Assembly: GCF_009936235.1 (NCBI RefSeq)
Contig: NZ_AP022314.1
Location: 1,798,001-1,862,000 of the forward strand
DNA from: Mycobacterium xenopi
GTDB lineage: Bacteria; Actinomycetota; Actinomycetes; Mycobacteriales; Mycobacteriaceae
Reading direction: 5' to 3'
Length of the DNA stretch: 64,000 nucleotides
Within the stretch, counting starts at the first letter, position 1, and every line of letters begins with the position of its first letter. The translations under genes and the position numbers were made by a program. Under the pieces are notes generated by a model, which was given only the letters and a program-made list of their open reading frames with translations, had not been told where the DNA came from and made no database searches. Shown here piece by piece: positions 34,410-43,784 of this stretch.

Positions 34410-37400
34410 ATGAGGGTCGATCCACCGGCTACTAGCCTGCGGGGCGATGTCGACTGGACGAAGTTCACCCGTGACGAGGACATCCCGGACTGGATCAAGA
34501 AGGCCTACGCCGACAGCTACCGCGGCCCGCACAGCGACAAATCCGCCGAGGCCGACGACCAGTCGCCGGCCGCGTTGGGTCCGGCTGAGCAGCCTGCGGC
34601 GCCGGTCACAGCTGGCCTGCTAGCCGCGCACTACCGGCTTGGCCGGCACCGTCCGCCGGGTGAAAGCCGGGTCGCGGTGTACGCCGCGGACGACCCGGCC
34701 GGGTTCGGTCCGGCGCTGCAAGTGGTCACCGACCACGGAACCATGCTGATGGATTCCGTCACGGTGCTGCTGCATCGGCTCGGCGTCGCTTACCTGGCGA
34801 TCATGAACCCGGTCTTCGAGGTGCGGCGCAGCCCGAGCGGAGACTTGCTGAGTGTCGAGCCGCCAACCGGCGCCGCCGAAACCGTCGAAGAGACGTGGAT
34901 TCACGTGCAGCTGTCGCCGTCGGTCGACCGAAACGCCCTCGCCGAAGCCGAACGTCTGCTCCCCGGCGTCCTCGCCGATGTCCGGCAAGTCGCCGCGGAC
35001 TCCGCGGCGATGATCGCCACGCTCAATGAGCTGGCCAACGACGTCGACACCAACCGCAACGGACGCTACGACGGACCAGACAGGCAAGATGTAGCGGCGC
35101 TGTTGCGTTGGTTGACCGACGGAAATTTCATGCTGCTCGGCTACCAACGCTGCCCCGTGCATGACGGACGCGTCTACGGCGACGAGTCGACCAGCAGCCT
35201 GGGTGTGCTGCGGCGGCGCAAGGGCTCCCGCCCTCGGTTGACCGACGACACCAAGCTGCTGGGCTGGGCGCAGACCACCGCCGCAAGCTACCTGCGTTTC
35301 GGCGCTTACCCCTATGTCGTCGCGGTCCGGGAAAACGCCGACGACGCCGTCTTCGAGCACCGCTTCGTCGGGCTCTTCACCGTCGCCGCGATGAACGCCG
35401 ACGTGCTGGGAATCCCCATGATCTCGCGCAGGGTCCGCGACGCGCTCGCGCTGGCCGACCAAGACCCGAGCCATCCGGGGCAGCTGCTGCTCGACGTCAT
35501 CCAGACCATCCCGCGTTCGGAGCTTTTCGCGCTGAGCGCCGAGCAACTGCTGTCGATCGCCAAAGCCGTGGTGGACCTTGGATCACAGCGGCGCGCGCTG
35601 CTGTTCTTGCGTGCCGACCCGCTCGGGCGTTTCGTGTCTTGCCTGGTTTACCTGCCTCGCGATCGCTACACGACGGCGGTGCGCCTGCAGATCGAGGACA
35701 TCTTGGTTCGCGAATTCGGTGGCACCAGCCTCGAGTTCACCGCACGTGTCACCGAATCACCTTGGGCACTACTGCATTTCATGGTGTGGCTGGCGGAGGG
35801 CCGGCATCCGGTCGACACGTCGGAATCCAACCGGGTGCGCGTACAGGCGCTGCTGACCGAGGCCGCCCGCACCTGGTCCGACCGGCTGATCGGCGCGGTC
35901 GCGACCGGCGCCATCGGACAGCTTCAAGCCGAGCACTACGCGGCGGCGTTCCCCGAGTCCTACAAGCAAACCGTCACACCGGACGACGCTATCAACGACA
36001 TCGCCGTCATCGAAGAGCTGACCGACGACTCGGTCAAGCTGGTGTTGTCCAGACACGACTATGACGACACTGCCCGGCTGACATGGTATTTGGGTGGCCG
36101 CGCGGCTTCGTTGAGTCAGCTGCTTCCAATGCTGCAATCCATGGGCGTGGTGGTGCTCGAGGAGCGGCCGTTCACCGTCACCCGGCGCGACGGACTGACG
36201 GTGTGGATCTACCAGTTCAAGATCACCCCGCAACCGACCGTACCGCTGCCGCCGCCGGGTCCCGAGCGGGAGGCGACCGCGCAGCGGTTTTCCGATGCGG
36301 TCGCCGCGATCTGGCAGGGCCGTGTCGAGATTGACCGGTTCAACGAGCTGGTGCTCCGCGCGGGGCTGACCTGGCAACAAGTCACTGTATTGCGCAGCTA
36401 CGCCAAATACCTGCGGCAAGCCGGATTTCCCTACAGCCAGTCCCATATCGAATCAGTGCTCAACGAAAACCCGCACACCGCAGGCGCGCTGATCGCGCTG
36501 TTCGAAGCGCTGTTCGACCCCGATCCGTCCGGCTCGCCGAAAACCCGTGACGCGCAAGCGGCTGCCGCTGCGGTGACCGCTGATATCGATGCGCTGGTGA
36601 GCCTGGACACCGATCGTGTGCTGCGGGCATTCGCGTCGCTGATCCAGGCGACGCTGCGCACCAATTACTTTGTGACGCGAGCTGGTTCAGCCCGCAGCCA
36701 GGATGTGCTGGCGCTGAAACTCGACGCACCGCTGATCGACGAGCTGCCGGAGCCGCGACCAAAGTTTGAAATCTTCGTCTATTCGCCGCGGGTCGAAGGC
36801 GTGCATCTGAGATTCGGCCATGTGGCGCGTGGGGGATTGCGCTGGTCGGATCGTCGGGAAGATTTCCGCACCGAGATCCTCGGTCTGGTCAAGGCACAAG
36901 CAGTCAAGAACGCCGTCATCGTGCCAGTTGGCGCCAAGGGCGGCTTCGTCGTCAAACAACCCCCGCTGACCACCCGCGATGCCACCGCGGACCGCGACGC
37001 CATCCGCAACGAAGGCATTGCGTGCTACAAGCTGTTCATCTCCGGATTGCTCGACGTCACCGACAACGTCGACCACACCACCGGCAAGGTCAGCCCCCCA
37101 CCAGGGGTGGTGCGACGTGACGGCGACGACGCCTACTTGGTGGTGGCGGCCGACAAGGGCACCGCCACCTTCTCCGATATCGCCAACGACGTCGCCAAGT
37201 CCTACGGGTTCTGGCTTGGCGACGCGTTCGCCTCCGGCGGTTCGATTGGCTACGACCACAAAGCGATGGGCATCACCGCCAGGGGCACTTGGGAATCGGT
37301 GAAACGACATTTCCGGGAAATGGGTGTCGACACGCAAAGCCAGGACTTCACCGTCGTCGGCATCGGCGACATGAGTGGTGATGTGTTCGGCAATGGCATG

Positions 37401-39266
37401 TTGCTTTCCAAGCACATTCGGCTGGTGGCCGCGTTCGATCACCGACACATCTTTGTCGATCCGAATCCCGACGCCGCCAGTTCCTGGGAGGAACGGCGGC
37501 GGCTGTTCGAGCTGCCGCGCTCCAGCTGGGACGACTATGACAGGTCGCGGATCAGCGCGGGCGGCGGGGTATACAGCCGCGAACAGAAAGCCATCCCGAT
37601 CAGCGACCAGCTACGCGCCGCGCTGGGCATCGACGACGACGTCAGCGAGATGACGCCGCCGAATCTGATCCGCGCGATTCTACGGGCACCGGTCGATCTG
37701 TTGTTCAATGGCGGCATCGGCACCTATATCAAGGCGGAAACGGAAAATGACGTCGACGTCGGCGACCGTGCCAACGACACGGTGCGTGTCAACGCAAACC
37801 AGGTACGGGCCAAGGTCATTGCAGAAGGCGGCAATCTCGGTGTCACCGCCCGGGGCCGCGTCGAGTTCGACCTATGCGGCGGGCGGATCAACACCGACGC
37901 GCTGGACAACTCGGCCGGCGTGGACTGCTCGGACCACGAGGTCAACATCAAGATCCTGGTCGACTCGCTGATTACCGCGGGCAAGGTCAAGCCCGAAGAC
38001 CGCACTCGATTGCTGGAGTCGATGACCGACGAAGTGGCCGAGTTGGTGCTCACCGACAACGCCGACCAAAACGACCTGATGGGCACCAGCCGGGCCAACG
38101 CTGCCAGCCTCCTCAACGTGCACGCGCGCCAGATCAAACAGCTTGTCGCCGAACGTGGTCTGAGCCGCGAACTCGAGGCGCTGCCATCGGAAAAGGAGAT
38201 TCGCCGGCGTGCCGAGGCAGGGATCGGCCTCACCTCGCCCGAGCTTGCGACCTTGATGGCACACGTCAAGCTGGCGCTCAAAGACGAGGTCTTGGCCAGC
38301 GACCTGCCCGACCAGGAGGTGTTCGCCGCCCGATTGCCGCACTACTTTCCGTCGGTGCTGCGCGACCGCTTCCGCTCCGAGATCCGCTCGCATCAGCTGC
38401 GCCGCGAAATCGTAACCACGATGCTGGTCAACGAGCTGGTCGAGGCGGCCGGGATCACCTATGCCTACCGGATCACCGAAGACGTCGGGGTCAAGCCGGT
38501 TGATGCGGTACGCACTTACGTGGCCACCGATGCCATCTTCGGGATAGAGAAGCTGTGGCGGCAGATCCGCGCCGCCGATGTGCCGGTTGCCACCTCAGAC
38601 CGGATGACGCTGGACACCCGGCGGCTGATCGACCGCGCCGGACGGTGGTTGCTCAACTACCGTCCGCAGCCGCTGGCCGTCGGCGCGGAGATCAACCGAT
38701 TCGGGAAGAAGGTGCAAGAGCTGACACCGCGGATGTCGGAGTGGTTGCGCGGCGACGACAAGGCGATCGTGGAAAAGGAAGCCGCAGAGTTCGCGTCACA
38801 AGGCGCATCCGAGGAGTTGGCATACATGGTCGCAACCGGGCTGTATCGCTACAGCCTGCTCGACATCATCGATATCGCCGACATCGTGGACCGCGACCCC
38901 GCCGAGGTCGCCGACACCTATTTTGCGCTGATGGACCGTCTCGGGACCGACGGTCTGCTAACCGCGGTGTCGGCGCTTCCGCGGGATGACCGATGGCAGT
39001 CCTTGGCCCGCTTAGCGATTCGAGACGACATCTATGCTTCGTTGCGCGCGTTATGCTTCGATGTGCTCGAAGTGGGTGAGCCCGAGGAAAGCGGCGAGGA
39101 GAAGATCGGCGAGTGGGAACACACCAGTGCCTCCAGGGTGGAGCGCGCCCGCCGGACGCTGACCGAGATTTATGAGAGCGGTGCGAAGGACTTAGCCGCA
39201 CTGTCGGTGGCGGCACGGCAGATCCGCCGCATGACACGTACCAGTGGACGAGGATCGTCTGGGTGA
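34410..39266 (+). CDS. gdh: NAD-specific glutamate dehydrogenase, 180-kDa class
   Basis: 1618-aa giant glutamate dehydrogenase that deaminates glutamate to 2-oxoglutarate. The long N-terminal regulatory region (ACT-like parts) precedes the catalytic core around residues 780-1250, with RVEGVHLRFGHVARGGLRWS, PVGAKGGFVV (Lys) and the nucleotide fold GIGDMSGDVFGNGMLLS. Counterpart of Rv2476c, which is inhibited by the FHA protein GarA in mycobacteria. The ATG at 34410 follows AGGCAGGAG; an in-frame ATG at 34383 would add nine residues. The stop overlaps the next GTG. Confidence 0.95.
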   Translation: MRVDPPATSLRGDVDWTKFTRDEDIPDWIKKAYADSYRGPHSDKSAEADDQSPAALGPAEQPAAPVTAGLLAAHYRLGRHRPPGESRVAVYAADDPAGFGPALQVVTDHGTMLMDSVTVLLHRLGVAYLAIMNPVFEVRRSPSGDLLSVEPPTGAAETVEETWIHVQLSPSVDRNALAEAERLLPGVLADVRQVAADSAAMIATLNELANDVDTNRNGRYDGPDRQDVAALLRWLTDGNFMLLGYQRCPVHDGRVYGDESTSSLGVLRRRKGSRPRLTDDTKLLGWAQTTAASYLRFGAYPYVVAVRENADDAVFEHRFVGLFTVAAMNADVLGIPMISRRVRDALALADQDPSHPGQLLLDVIQTIPRSELFALSAEQLLSIAKAVVDLGSQRRALLFLRADPLGRFVSCLVYLPRDRYTTAVRLQIEDILVREFGGTSLEFTARVTESPWALLHFMVWLAEGRHPVDTSESNRVRVQALLTEAARTWSDRLIGAVATGAIGQLQAEHYAAAFPESYKQTVTPDDAINDIAVIEELTDDSVKLVLSRHDYDDTARLTWYLGGRAASLSQLLPMLQSMGVVVLEERPFTVTRRDGLTVWIYQFKITPQPTVPLPPPGPEREATAQRFSDAVAAIWQGRVEIDRFNELVLRAGLTWQQVTVLRSYAKYLRQAGFPYSQSHIESVLNENPHTAGALIALFEALFDPDPSGSPKTRDAQAAAAAVTADIDALVSLDTDRVLRAFASLIQATLRTNYFVTRAGSARSQDVLALKLDAPLIDELPEPRPKFEIFVYSPRVEGVHLRFGHVARGGLRWSDRREDFRTEILGLVKAQAVKNAVIVPVGAKGGFVVKQPPLTTRDATADRDAIRNEGIACYKLFISGLLDVTDNVDHTTGKVSPPPGVVRRDGDDAYLVVAADKGTATFSDIANDVAKSYGFWLGDAFASGGSIGYDHKAMGITARGTWESVKRHFREMGVDTQSQDFTVVGIGDMSGDVFGNGMLLSKHIRLVAAFDHRHIFVDPNPDAASSWEERRRLFELPRSSWDDYDRSRISAGGGVYSREQKAIPISDQLRAALGIDDDVSEMTPPNLIRAILRAPVDLLFNGGIGTYIKAETENDVDVGDRANDTVRVNANQVRAKVIAEGGNLGVTARGRVEFDLCGGRINTDALDNSAGVDCSDHEVNIKILVDSLITAGKVKPEDRTRLLESMTDEVAELVLTDNADQNDLMGTSRANAASLLNVHARQIKQLVAERGLSRELEALPSEKEIRRRAEAGIGLTSPELATLMAHVKLALKDEVLASDLPDQEVFAARLPHYFPSVLRDRFRSEIRSHQLRREIVTTMLVNELVEAAGITYAYRITEDVGVKPVDAVRTYVATDAIFGIEKLWRQIRAADVPVATSDRMTLDTRRLIDRAGRWLLNYRPQPLAVGAEINRFGKKVQELTPRMSEWLRGDDKAIVEKEAAEFASQGASEELAYMVATGLYRYSLLDIIDIADIVDRDPAEVADTYFALMDRLGTDGLLTAVSALPRDDRWQSLARLAIRDDIYASLRALCFDVLEVGEPEESGEEKIGEWEHTSASRVERARRTLTEIYESGAKDLAALSVAARQIRRMTRTSGRGSSG

Positions 39267-39676
39267 GCACCGGATTCGTCGCGGCCGTCCCTGTGCGTTG
39301 GTCGGACATCGACATGTATCAACACATCAACCACGCGACCATGGTGACGATCCTTGAGGAGGCGCGCGTACCGTTTTTGCGAGAACCTTTCGGCGCCAAT
39401 ATCACCACCGTCGGTCTGCTGATCGCGGATGTGCGGGTTACCTACAAAGGTCAGCTGCGACTGGTCGATTCGCCACTGCAGGTGACCATATGGGTGAAGC
39501 GGCTGCGGGCGGTCGACTTCACGCTCGGCTACGAGGTGCGCTCGGTCAGCGCGGCACCTGAGTCGAAACCCGCTGTGATCGCCGAGACACAGCTGGCGGC
39601 GGTTCATATCGACCAACAACGACTGGTGCGTCTTTCGCCACATCAACGGGAGTACCTGCAGCGGTGGTTGCGCTAG
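39263..39676 (+). CDS. Hotdog-fold acyl-CoA thioesterase (4HBT)
   Basis: 137 aa. The 4HBT signature is RWSDIDMYQHINHATMV (catalytic Asp in the DxDxxxHxNN-like motif) followed by EEARVPFL. It hydrolyses an acyl-CoA in the cytoplasm; chain specificity is not visible. The GTG at 39263 overlaps the gdh stop (GTGA) and its end overlaps the next gene by 13 bp. Counterpart of Rv2475c. Confidence 0.88.
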   Translation: MSTGFVAAVPVRWSDIDMYQHINHATMVTILEEARVPFLREPFGANITTVGLLIADVRVTYKGQLRLVDSPLQVTIWVKRLRAVDFTLGYEVRSVSAAPESKPAVIAETQLAAVHIDQQRLVRLSPHQREYLQRWLR

Positions 39677-40326
39677 CAGAGCGGGGACTCTGGTTAACCG
39701 ACCCCGCCCACCGCAAAGATTTGGCCACCTTCGTCGAGCGTGCGCTGCGACTCGATGACGCTGCAGTGATCCGGATTCGCACCCGACCCGGCGGCTTGCT
39801 GACGGCTTGGGTGACCACCGGGTTCGACGTCCTGGCCAGCCGGGTGGTCGCCGGTACTGTGCGGCCTGACGATTTATCCGCTGGCGCAAACCAATTGGCG
39901 CATGGGCTCGCGGCCATGGACGACTCGGGATACGTGGACCCTGGCTTTCCAATGGATTCCGCGTGGCGGGGCGGGCTACCGCCGGAGTCAGGCTTCACTC
40001 ACCTCGACGACGTACCGGCTCGTGTGCTGCTGGATCTGGCGCAGCGGGGCGCGCAACTCGCCAAGGATCACGGCAGCGCCCACGGCCCGCCGGTCTCGCT
40101 GCTTGACCAGGAGGTGGTAGCGGTCACCTCGGGTGATGTGAGCGTTGGAATCCCGATGCGCTGTGTATTTGCTTTGACCGCAATGGGTTTCCTGCCGCAG
40201 TCACCCGAGGCGATCGACGCTGAGGAGATGGTGCGGGTTCGTATTCTGCCGTCCTGGCTACGTATCGACGCCCGTTTCGGATCGGTGTATCGCCGTCGAG
40301 GACACCCAGCGCTAGTCCTGCGGTGA
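39664..40326 (+). CDS. Conserved mycobacterial protein of unknown function
   Basis: 220-aa soluble protein similar to M. tuberculosis Rv2474c. It has no signal peptide, membrane segment or motif that I recognise. Stretches such as LAERGLWLTDPAHRKDLATF and FGSVYRRRGHPALVLR at the ends look structured. Codon use is typical of neighbours. The GTG at 39664 lies inside the thioesterase gene, so gdh, thioesterase and this gene form one coupled unit. Confidence 0.75.
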   Translation: MVALAERGLWLTDPAHRKDLATFVERALRLDDAAVIRIRTRPGGLLTAWVTTGFDVLASRVVAGTVRPDDLSAGANQLAHGLAAMDDSGYVDPGFPMDSAWRGGLPPESGFTHLDDVPARVLLDLAQRGAQLAKDHGSAHGPPVSLLDQEVVAVTSGDVSVGIPMRCVFALTAMGFLPQSPEAIDAEEMVRVRILPSWLRIDARFGSVYRRRGHPALVLR

Positions 40327-40340
40327 CCTGTAGGTTGCGC

Positions 40341-40516
40341 TCAGTAGGGCGGGACCCTGGTGCCGAGGTTGTTGCCGGCCATGAACTCGTGGACACCGTT
40401 GTGCCAGAGCTATATACATCGAGGGCGCGTTGGGTCATCGCGTTGATTTCCTTGACCGCAGTGGCGATGAGCTTGCGTTCCTGGGCTGCATCATAGGCGG
40501 TTTCCATCGCCGGCAC
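40341..40516 (-). pseudogene. Decayed gene fragment next to the hydrolase cassette
   Basis: One minus-strand frame reads METAYDAAQERKLIATAV and on to ALDVY (to about 40410), then degenerates. Another frame takes over with LWHNGVHEFMAGNNLGTR and a plausible end VPPY-TGA at 40341-40343. Together they look like the C-terminal part of one helical protein broken by an indel around 40405-40415. No intact start with ribosome site is visible, and a TGA precedes the fragment in frame. The parent family is not identified. Confidence 0.4.
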
Positions 40517-40792
40517 CGCTGTCGAATCCGCTCAATCGCACGACTCGCACCCCGATTCAGGCAAAATGCTCAGCCATGCCTGGTGTTAGCGGCTTGAATC
40601 CGCCGCTTCTACCGCCTTTTCGTCGGGTAGGAGGAGGCGCCTGCTGGCAACCGGCTTGCCCTGCACACGCTTTGTCACTTCAGGGGTGATCAACGAAGCG
40701 ATCGAGCAGGAAGAGTGCGGCGAGGAATAATCGTTGCGAACGTTGCTCGCTTATCCGTCGAACTTTCGCGCTATATGAGCGCAGCCTGGATC
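40517..40792. other. Gene-free stretch 3' of the lipoprotein gene
   Basis: Together with the decayed fragment, 40327-40792 contains no intact gene on either strand. This part has no tRNA, clear hairpin or long frame. Its AT content is visibly higher than that of the flanking operons, in keeping with an eroded accessory region. Confidence 0.5.
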
Positions 40793-41353
40793 CTACCTTT
40801 TGTCTCGCGGTAAGCGGCACCCGGTGTAGCCGGAGACAACAAGGTTGCCTCTATACCCGATTTTGATGAATATTCCGGTAGGGCCGGAGAACCACACGTC
40901 ATGATTCCCGGGTTGGTTCTGCATCACTTGAACGTTGGTCGCGCCAATCTTGGCCGCGGCCTCTTTCGCTGCCTGCAGGATCTGCGCCCACTGCGACTCT
41001 GAGACCGGGACGCGAACCGCAACTTCGTCAGGCAGAAAGTAAGCACGCGCATCGGCCTGCTCGTAGGGCTGCCGCTGGCAGTTTTCGGATGATCCCTCGT
41101 GAGGCGTTTCCCAAGTGATGGACGGAATTATGTTTGTCGCAGCACTCGTGATGTCGTTCATCGCGGCCTGCACTTGCTCCTTTGTGTCTTCAAACGAAGG
41201 TAAGGACTTGAGCTCTTCGAGCGCCTTCGCGGCCTCGGTCGGCGGGGTCGGTGGGTAGGGCTGGTACACGTGGCATCCTGTTGCTATTGGTGCGGTCACG
41301 GCAAATGCGACGACTATAAGTCCGTAGCGGCCGCGGTAGGGGTATCTCTTCAT
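40793..41353 (-). CDS. LppA/LppB-like lipoprotein
   Basis: 186 aa. A signal sequence (MKRYPYRGRYGLIVVAFAV) leads to IATGC, a slightly atypical lipobox with Ala at -3, then a mature domain with WETPHEGSSENCQRQPYEQA, ESQWAQILQAAKEAAAKIGA and NHDVWFSGPTG. This pattern is that of the mycobacterial LppA/LppB/LppV lipoprotein family. Expected to be anchored outside the cytoplasmic membrane. It starts 5 bp after the stop of the hydrolase gene. In M. tuberculosis lppA/lppB also follow a gene of this kind (Rv2542). Function unknown; a protective partner of the hydrolase is one possibility. Confidence 0.75.
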   Translation of the reverse strand: MKRYPYRGRYGLIVVAFAVTAPIATGCHVYQPYPPTPPTEAAKALEELKSLPSFEDTKEQVQAAMNDITSAATNIIPSITWETPHEGSSENCQRQPYEQADARAYFLPDEVAVRVPVSESQWAQILQAAKEAAAKIGATNVQVMQNQPGNHDVWFSGPTGIFIKIGYRGNLVVSGYTGCRLPRDKR

Positions 41354-41358
41354 CGGAC

Positions 41359-43359
41359 TCAGTTACTACGGACTGTGTTGGCGCCCAGGCCGGCGACGAC
41401 GGCGGCGATGTTGTAACCAGTGGTGCGGGGCAGGTTGTTGCTGCCCTGCCGGGGATACTCGCTATGGCCGTGTGCGCCTTCCAGGTTGAGGGTGCCACCG
41501 TGGCCGTCGGGCACCGTGGCTGGGCCGGTGCCCAGGTGGGTGAAGTTAGGGTTCGTTGCCGGGTTGGGGCCGAACTGGCCAGCGCCAGTTGCTTCTGCGC
41601 CATCCAGGGCGCCTTCTGCGATCACGTTGAACGGGAACGGCAGCAAAGACGCGCCAGCATGAGCGACAGGTGGAGCGTCATACACGCGTTGTATGGGGTC
41701 GTCCGGGGTTTCCATGGCGTAGACGTGTCCGGGCTGAACGTGGAGTTGTTGAGGAGTGGAGGCTTCGATGCCGGGCGAGCCGTAAAAGAGGGCGTCGGTG
41801 ACACCGTGATTCCCGGGCTCTTGCAGGGCTAGCCCGGTGGTGAGTGAACCGTAGGAGTGACCGATCGCGGTCAAATGCGCGGGAGCGCCCTGGTGGGCCG
41901 CGCCCAGACCGTCGTAGAAACGGGCCAGATCGTGCGCGCCAGCTTTAGCTAAGTCGTCGTGGCTGACGTCCCACCCGCCCGAAATTGATTTGCCCAGATC
42001 GTCCCAGCCAGGCACCTGCGGTGTGTCATAACCAATCCACGCAATAGCCGAAACGCTGTCATGTTCGTGCCCGGGCGTGAAGCTTAGTTGCCGGAGCGCC
42101 TCCATTCTGAGGTGCGTTGCCTCGTCCACCATGCCGCCGATGCTGCCATGCACCGTCGTGTTGAGGCCTGGGGTAGTTACCGAAACATGGGTGGCTTTGT
42201 CGGGGTCACCGACGGCGACGGCGGCATGTGTCTGGCGTCCGGTATGGGTGTCCAGCAGCAGTAGTTTGCGGTCAGGGTTGCCTTTTACGGTTTTGTCAAC
42301 TGCCTGTAGGTCAGCCAGGTTTTTGGCGCCGTTTCGGGCGGCATCGTATCGGCGTTGCCATGCTTCATAATCGAGACGATCTTGGAAGATTGCGCCCGGC
42401 TCATTGGGTTGGGGAATGTTTTTGCCTTGCGCCCAATCCGGATGCTGGGCTTGCAACGCATCGGCTTCCGTGGCGGCGGCCTGGGCCTGCGCCAATTCCT
42501 CGCCCAACGTCAGGCGGTTGTAGCGGTCGCGGTCCACAGCCGGCAACCCGTCATGGTTGCCGAGCGAATGGTCGTGCTGGTAAAGCCAATCTCGCTCTTG
42601 CGGCGTGAGCTTCTCCCACAAGTCATGAAGCTTATCCGGGTCGTCCGGCAACGGCTTGGACAGCGCGTCCTGAATCTCTGGACGATCATCATGCGGCGGG
42701 TTCTGGTCGTCGGGTTTCGCCGGGGATTCCGGCGCGTCGAGCGCTTGGATGCTCGCCGGGTCGAATCCATCGGTTCGCAGATTGGTTTGCGATCTCTGTA
42801 AGCAGTCCGAGTAACCACTGCGGATCGACTGCAGTTGGGCGAGGGTGTCCTTGGTGTCATCGATCGCTTGGTGTTCGAGGTCCGAGATGTGCTGATCGAG
42901 GACCTGTTGGTCGTGCGCCGACAGGTGACCGCTTCGTTCGAGTGCATAGGCCTCGCCGAGTTGCCTGTCGATGTCTTCGAGTTGACGCTCCAAGCCCGAA
43001 ATAAGCACGCCGCAGGTTCGTTGCGCCTGGGCCAGAGTGGCGGCGACATTCTCCAGATCGACAGCGATCTCGGGTAATTGGGCCGCCTGTACGCGCAGCG
43101 AGGAGGTAATCCGCTGTACTTCGGCGGAGTCGTTGATCGGACGCTCACCGGATTCCCGGTTCCAGGCGGCCTCAAATCGGCGCCGCGCATCGGCGAACGC
43201 ATTGCTGGACTCACTGGTGCACTGGCCCGCATTGTGAAAGGCCTGCGCCAAATCTGCAATCTGCGCCGGACGGCCGGTTTGGATGCTGTTGTTGACCGCC
43301 CAAGGATCTCCACCGGCCGCGGCGATCAGCTTGCCGAGACTTATATTTTGGAGTTGCAT
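41359..43359 (-). CDS. Large protein: helical ESX-like N-terminus fused to DUF1023-type alpha/beta hydrolase
   Basis: 666 aa. Residues ~1-200 are strongly helical with heptad-like stretches (VQRITSSLRVQAAQLPEIAV, SGLERQLEDIDRQLGEAY). Residues ~205-330 are a polar Asp/Pro linker plus helices. Residues ~340-640 form an alpha/beta hydrolase: nucleophile elbow AIGHSYGS (Ser502), acidic residue in METPDDPIQ (Asp553/554) and His632 in GHSEY. No signal peptide is seen. An intact YxxxD/E type VII export signal was searched for and not found. The ATG at 43359 overlaps the DUF2563-like gene by 19 bp. Layout matches the Rv2541-Rv2542-lppA region of M. tuberculosis. Likely substrate: an ester, lipid or cell-wall component (inference). 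Confidence 0.72.
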   Translation of the reverse strand: MQLQNISLGKLIAAAGGDPWAVNNSIQTGRPAQIADLAQAFHNAGQCTSESSNAFADARRRFEAAWNRESGERPINDSAEVQRITSSLRVQAAQLPEIAVDLENVAATLAQAQRTCGVLISGLERQLEDIDRQLGEAYALERSGHLSAHDQQVLDQHISDLEHQAIDDTKDTLAQLQSIRSGYSDCLQRSQTNLRTDGFDPASIQALDAPESPAKPDDQNPPHDDRPEIQDALSKPLPDDPDKLHDLWEKLTPQERDWLYQHDHSLGNHDGLPAVDRDRYNRLTLGEELAQAQAAATEADALQAQHPDWAQGKNIPQPNEPGAIFQDRLDYEAWQRRYDAARNGAKNLADLQAVDKTVKGNPDRKLLLLDTHTGRQTHAAVAVGDPDKATHVSVTTPGLNTTVHGSIGGMVDEATHLRMEALRQLSFTPGHEHDSVSAIAWIGYDTPQVPGWDDLGKSISGGWDVSHDDLAKAGAHDLARFYDGLGAAHQGAPAHLTAIGHSYGSLTTGLALQEPGNHGVTDALFYGSPGIEASTPQQLHVQPGHVYAMETPDDPIQRVYDAPPVAHAGASLLPFPFNVIAEGALDGAEATGAGQFGPNPATNPNFTHLGTGPATVPDGHGGTLNLEGAHGHSEYPRQGSNNLPRTTGYNIAAVVAGLGANTVRSN

Positions 43360-43655
43360 CGCACCGCTCGCAGTGTTGCGGCGTTGTGCTTCTCCATCTC
43401 GGTGAAATCAGCTGCGACTGCGCGGGCCTTTCCGCCGATGTCGGTCAGGGTCTCCCGGTGGGCTCTCAGTCTGGCCGTGTGGTGTGCGTGCGCTTCGGTG
43501 ACCGCTTCACAAAACGTATGCGCAGCATCGAAGTCGCCGAACATCCCGCTTACGGGGGACATTCCCGCCAGGTGATTGACCCCGTCGTCGGCATGCTGGC
43601 CTGCCCGGTGGGAATCGTCGGCTCCCGAGTGCAGCAATCCGGTGTTGACGTACAT
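43341..43655 (-). CDS. DUF2563-like small helical protein
   Basis: 104 aa, starting MYVNTGLLHSGADDSHRAG and continuing SGMFGDFDAAHTFCEAV, the pattern of mycobacterial DUF2563 proteins, which resemble EspC/WXG100 partners in size and helicity. ATG at 43655 with AAAGGG upstream. Its 3' end overlaps the start of the 666-aa hydrolase gene, suggesting that the two proteins are made together and may form a pair. Confidence 0.72.
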   Translation of the reverse strand: MYVNTGLLHSGADDSHRAGQHADDGVNHLAGMSPVSGMFGDFDAAHTFCEAVTEAHAHHTARLRAHRETLTDIGGKARAVAADFTEMEKHNAATLRAVRCNSKI

Positions 43656-43682
43656 CGCAACCCTTTCCCGAACTGTCGGTTA

Positions 43683-43710
43683 AGGCTACAACGTCGCGTT
43701 GGCCAGTCAA
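43683..43710 (-). promoter_or_regulatory. Candidate promoter of the DUF2563-hydrolase-lipoprotein cassette
   Basis: On the minus strand TTGACT (43710-43705) and TAGCCT (43688-43683) are separated by 16 bp and placed so that transcription would begin about 20 nt before the ATG at 43655, leaving room for the AAAGGG ribosome site. The -35 element is one base from consensus; the -10 is a weak TAnnnT. Confidence 0.45.
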
Positions 43711-43784
43711 TTCACCTGCGGACCACTACGTCACAGTCGGTGGCTGCGTGCCCCTGCCGGGTACAGGAGCAGCTGAGCACGCCG

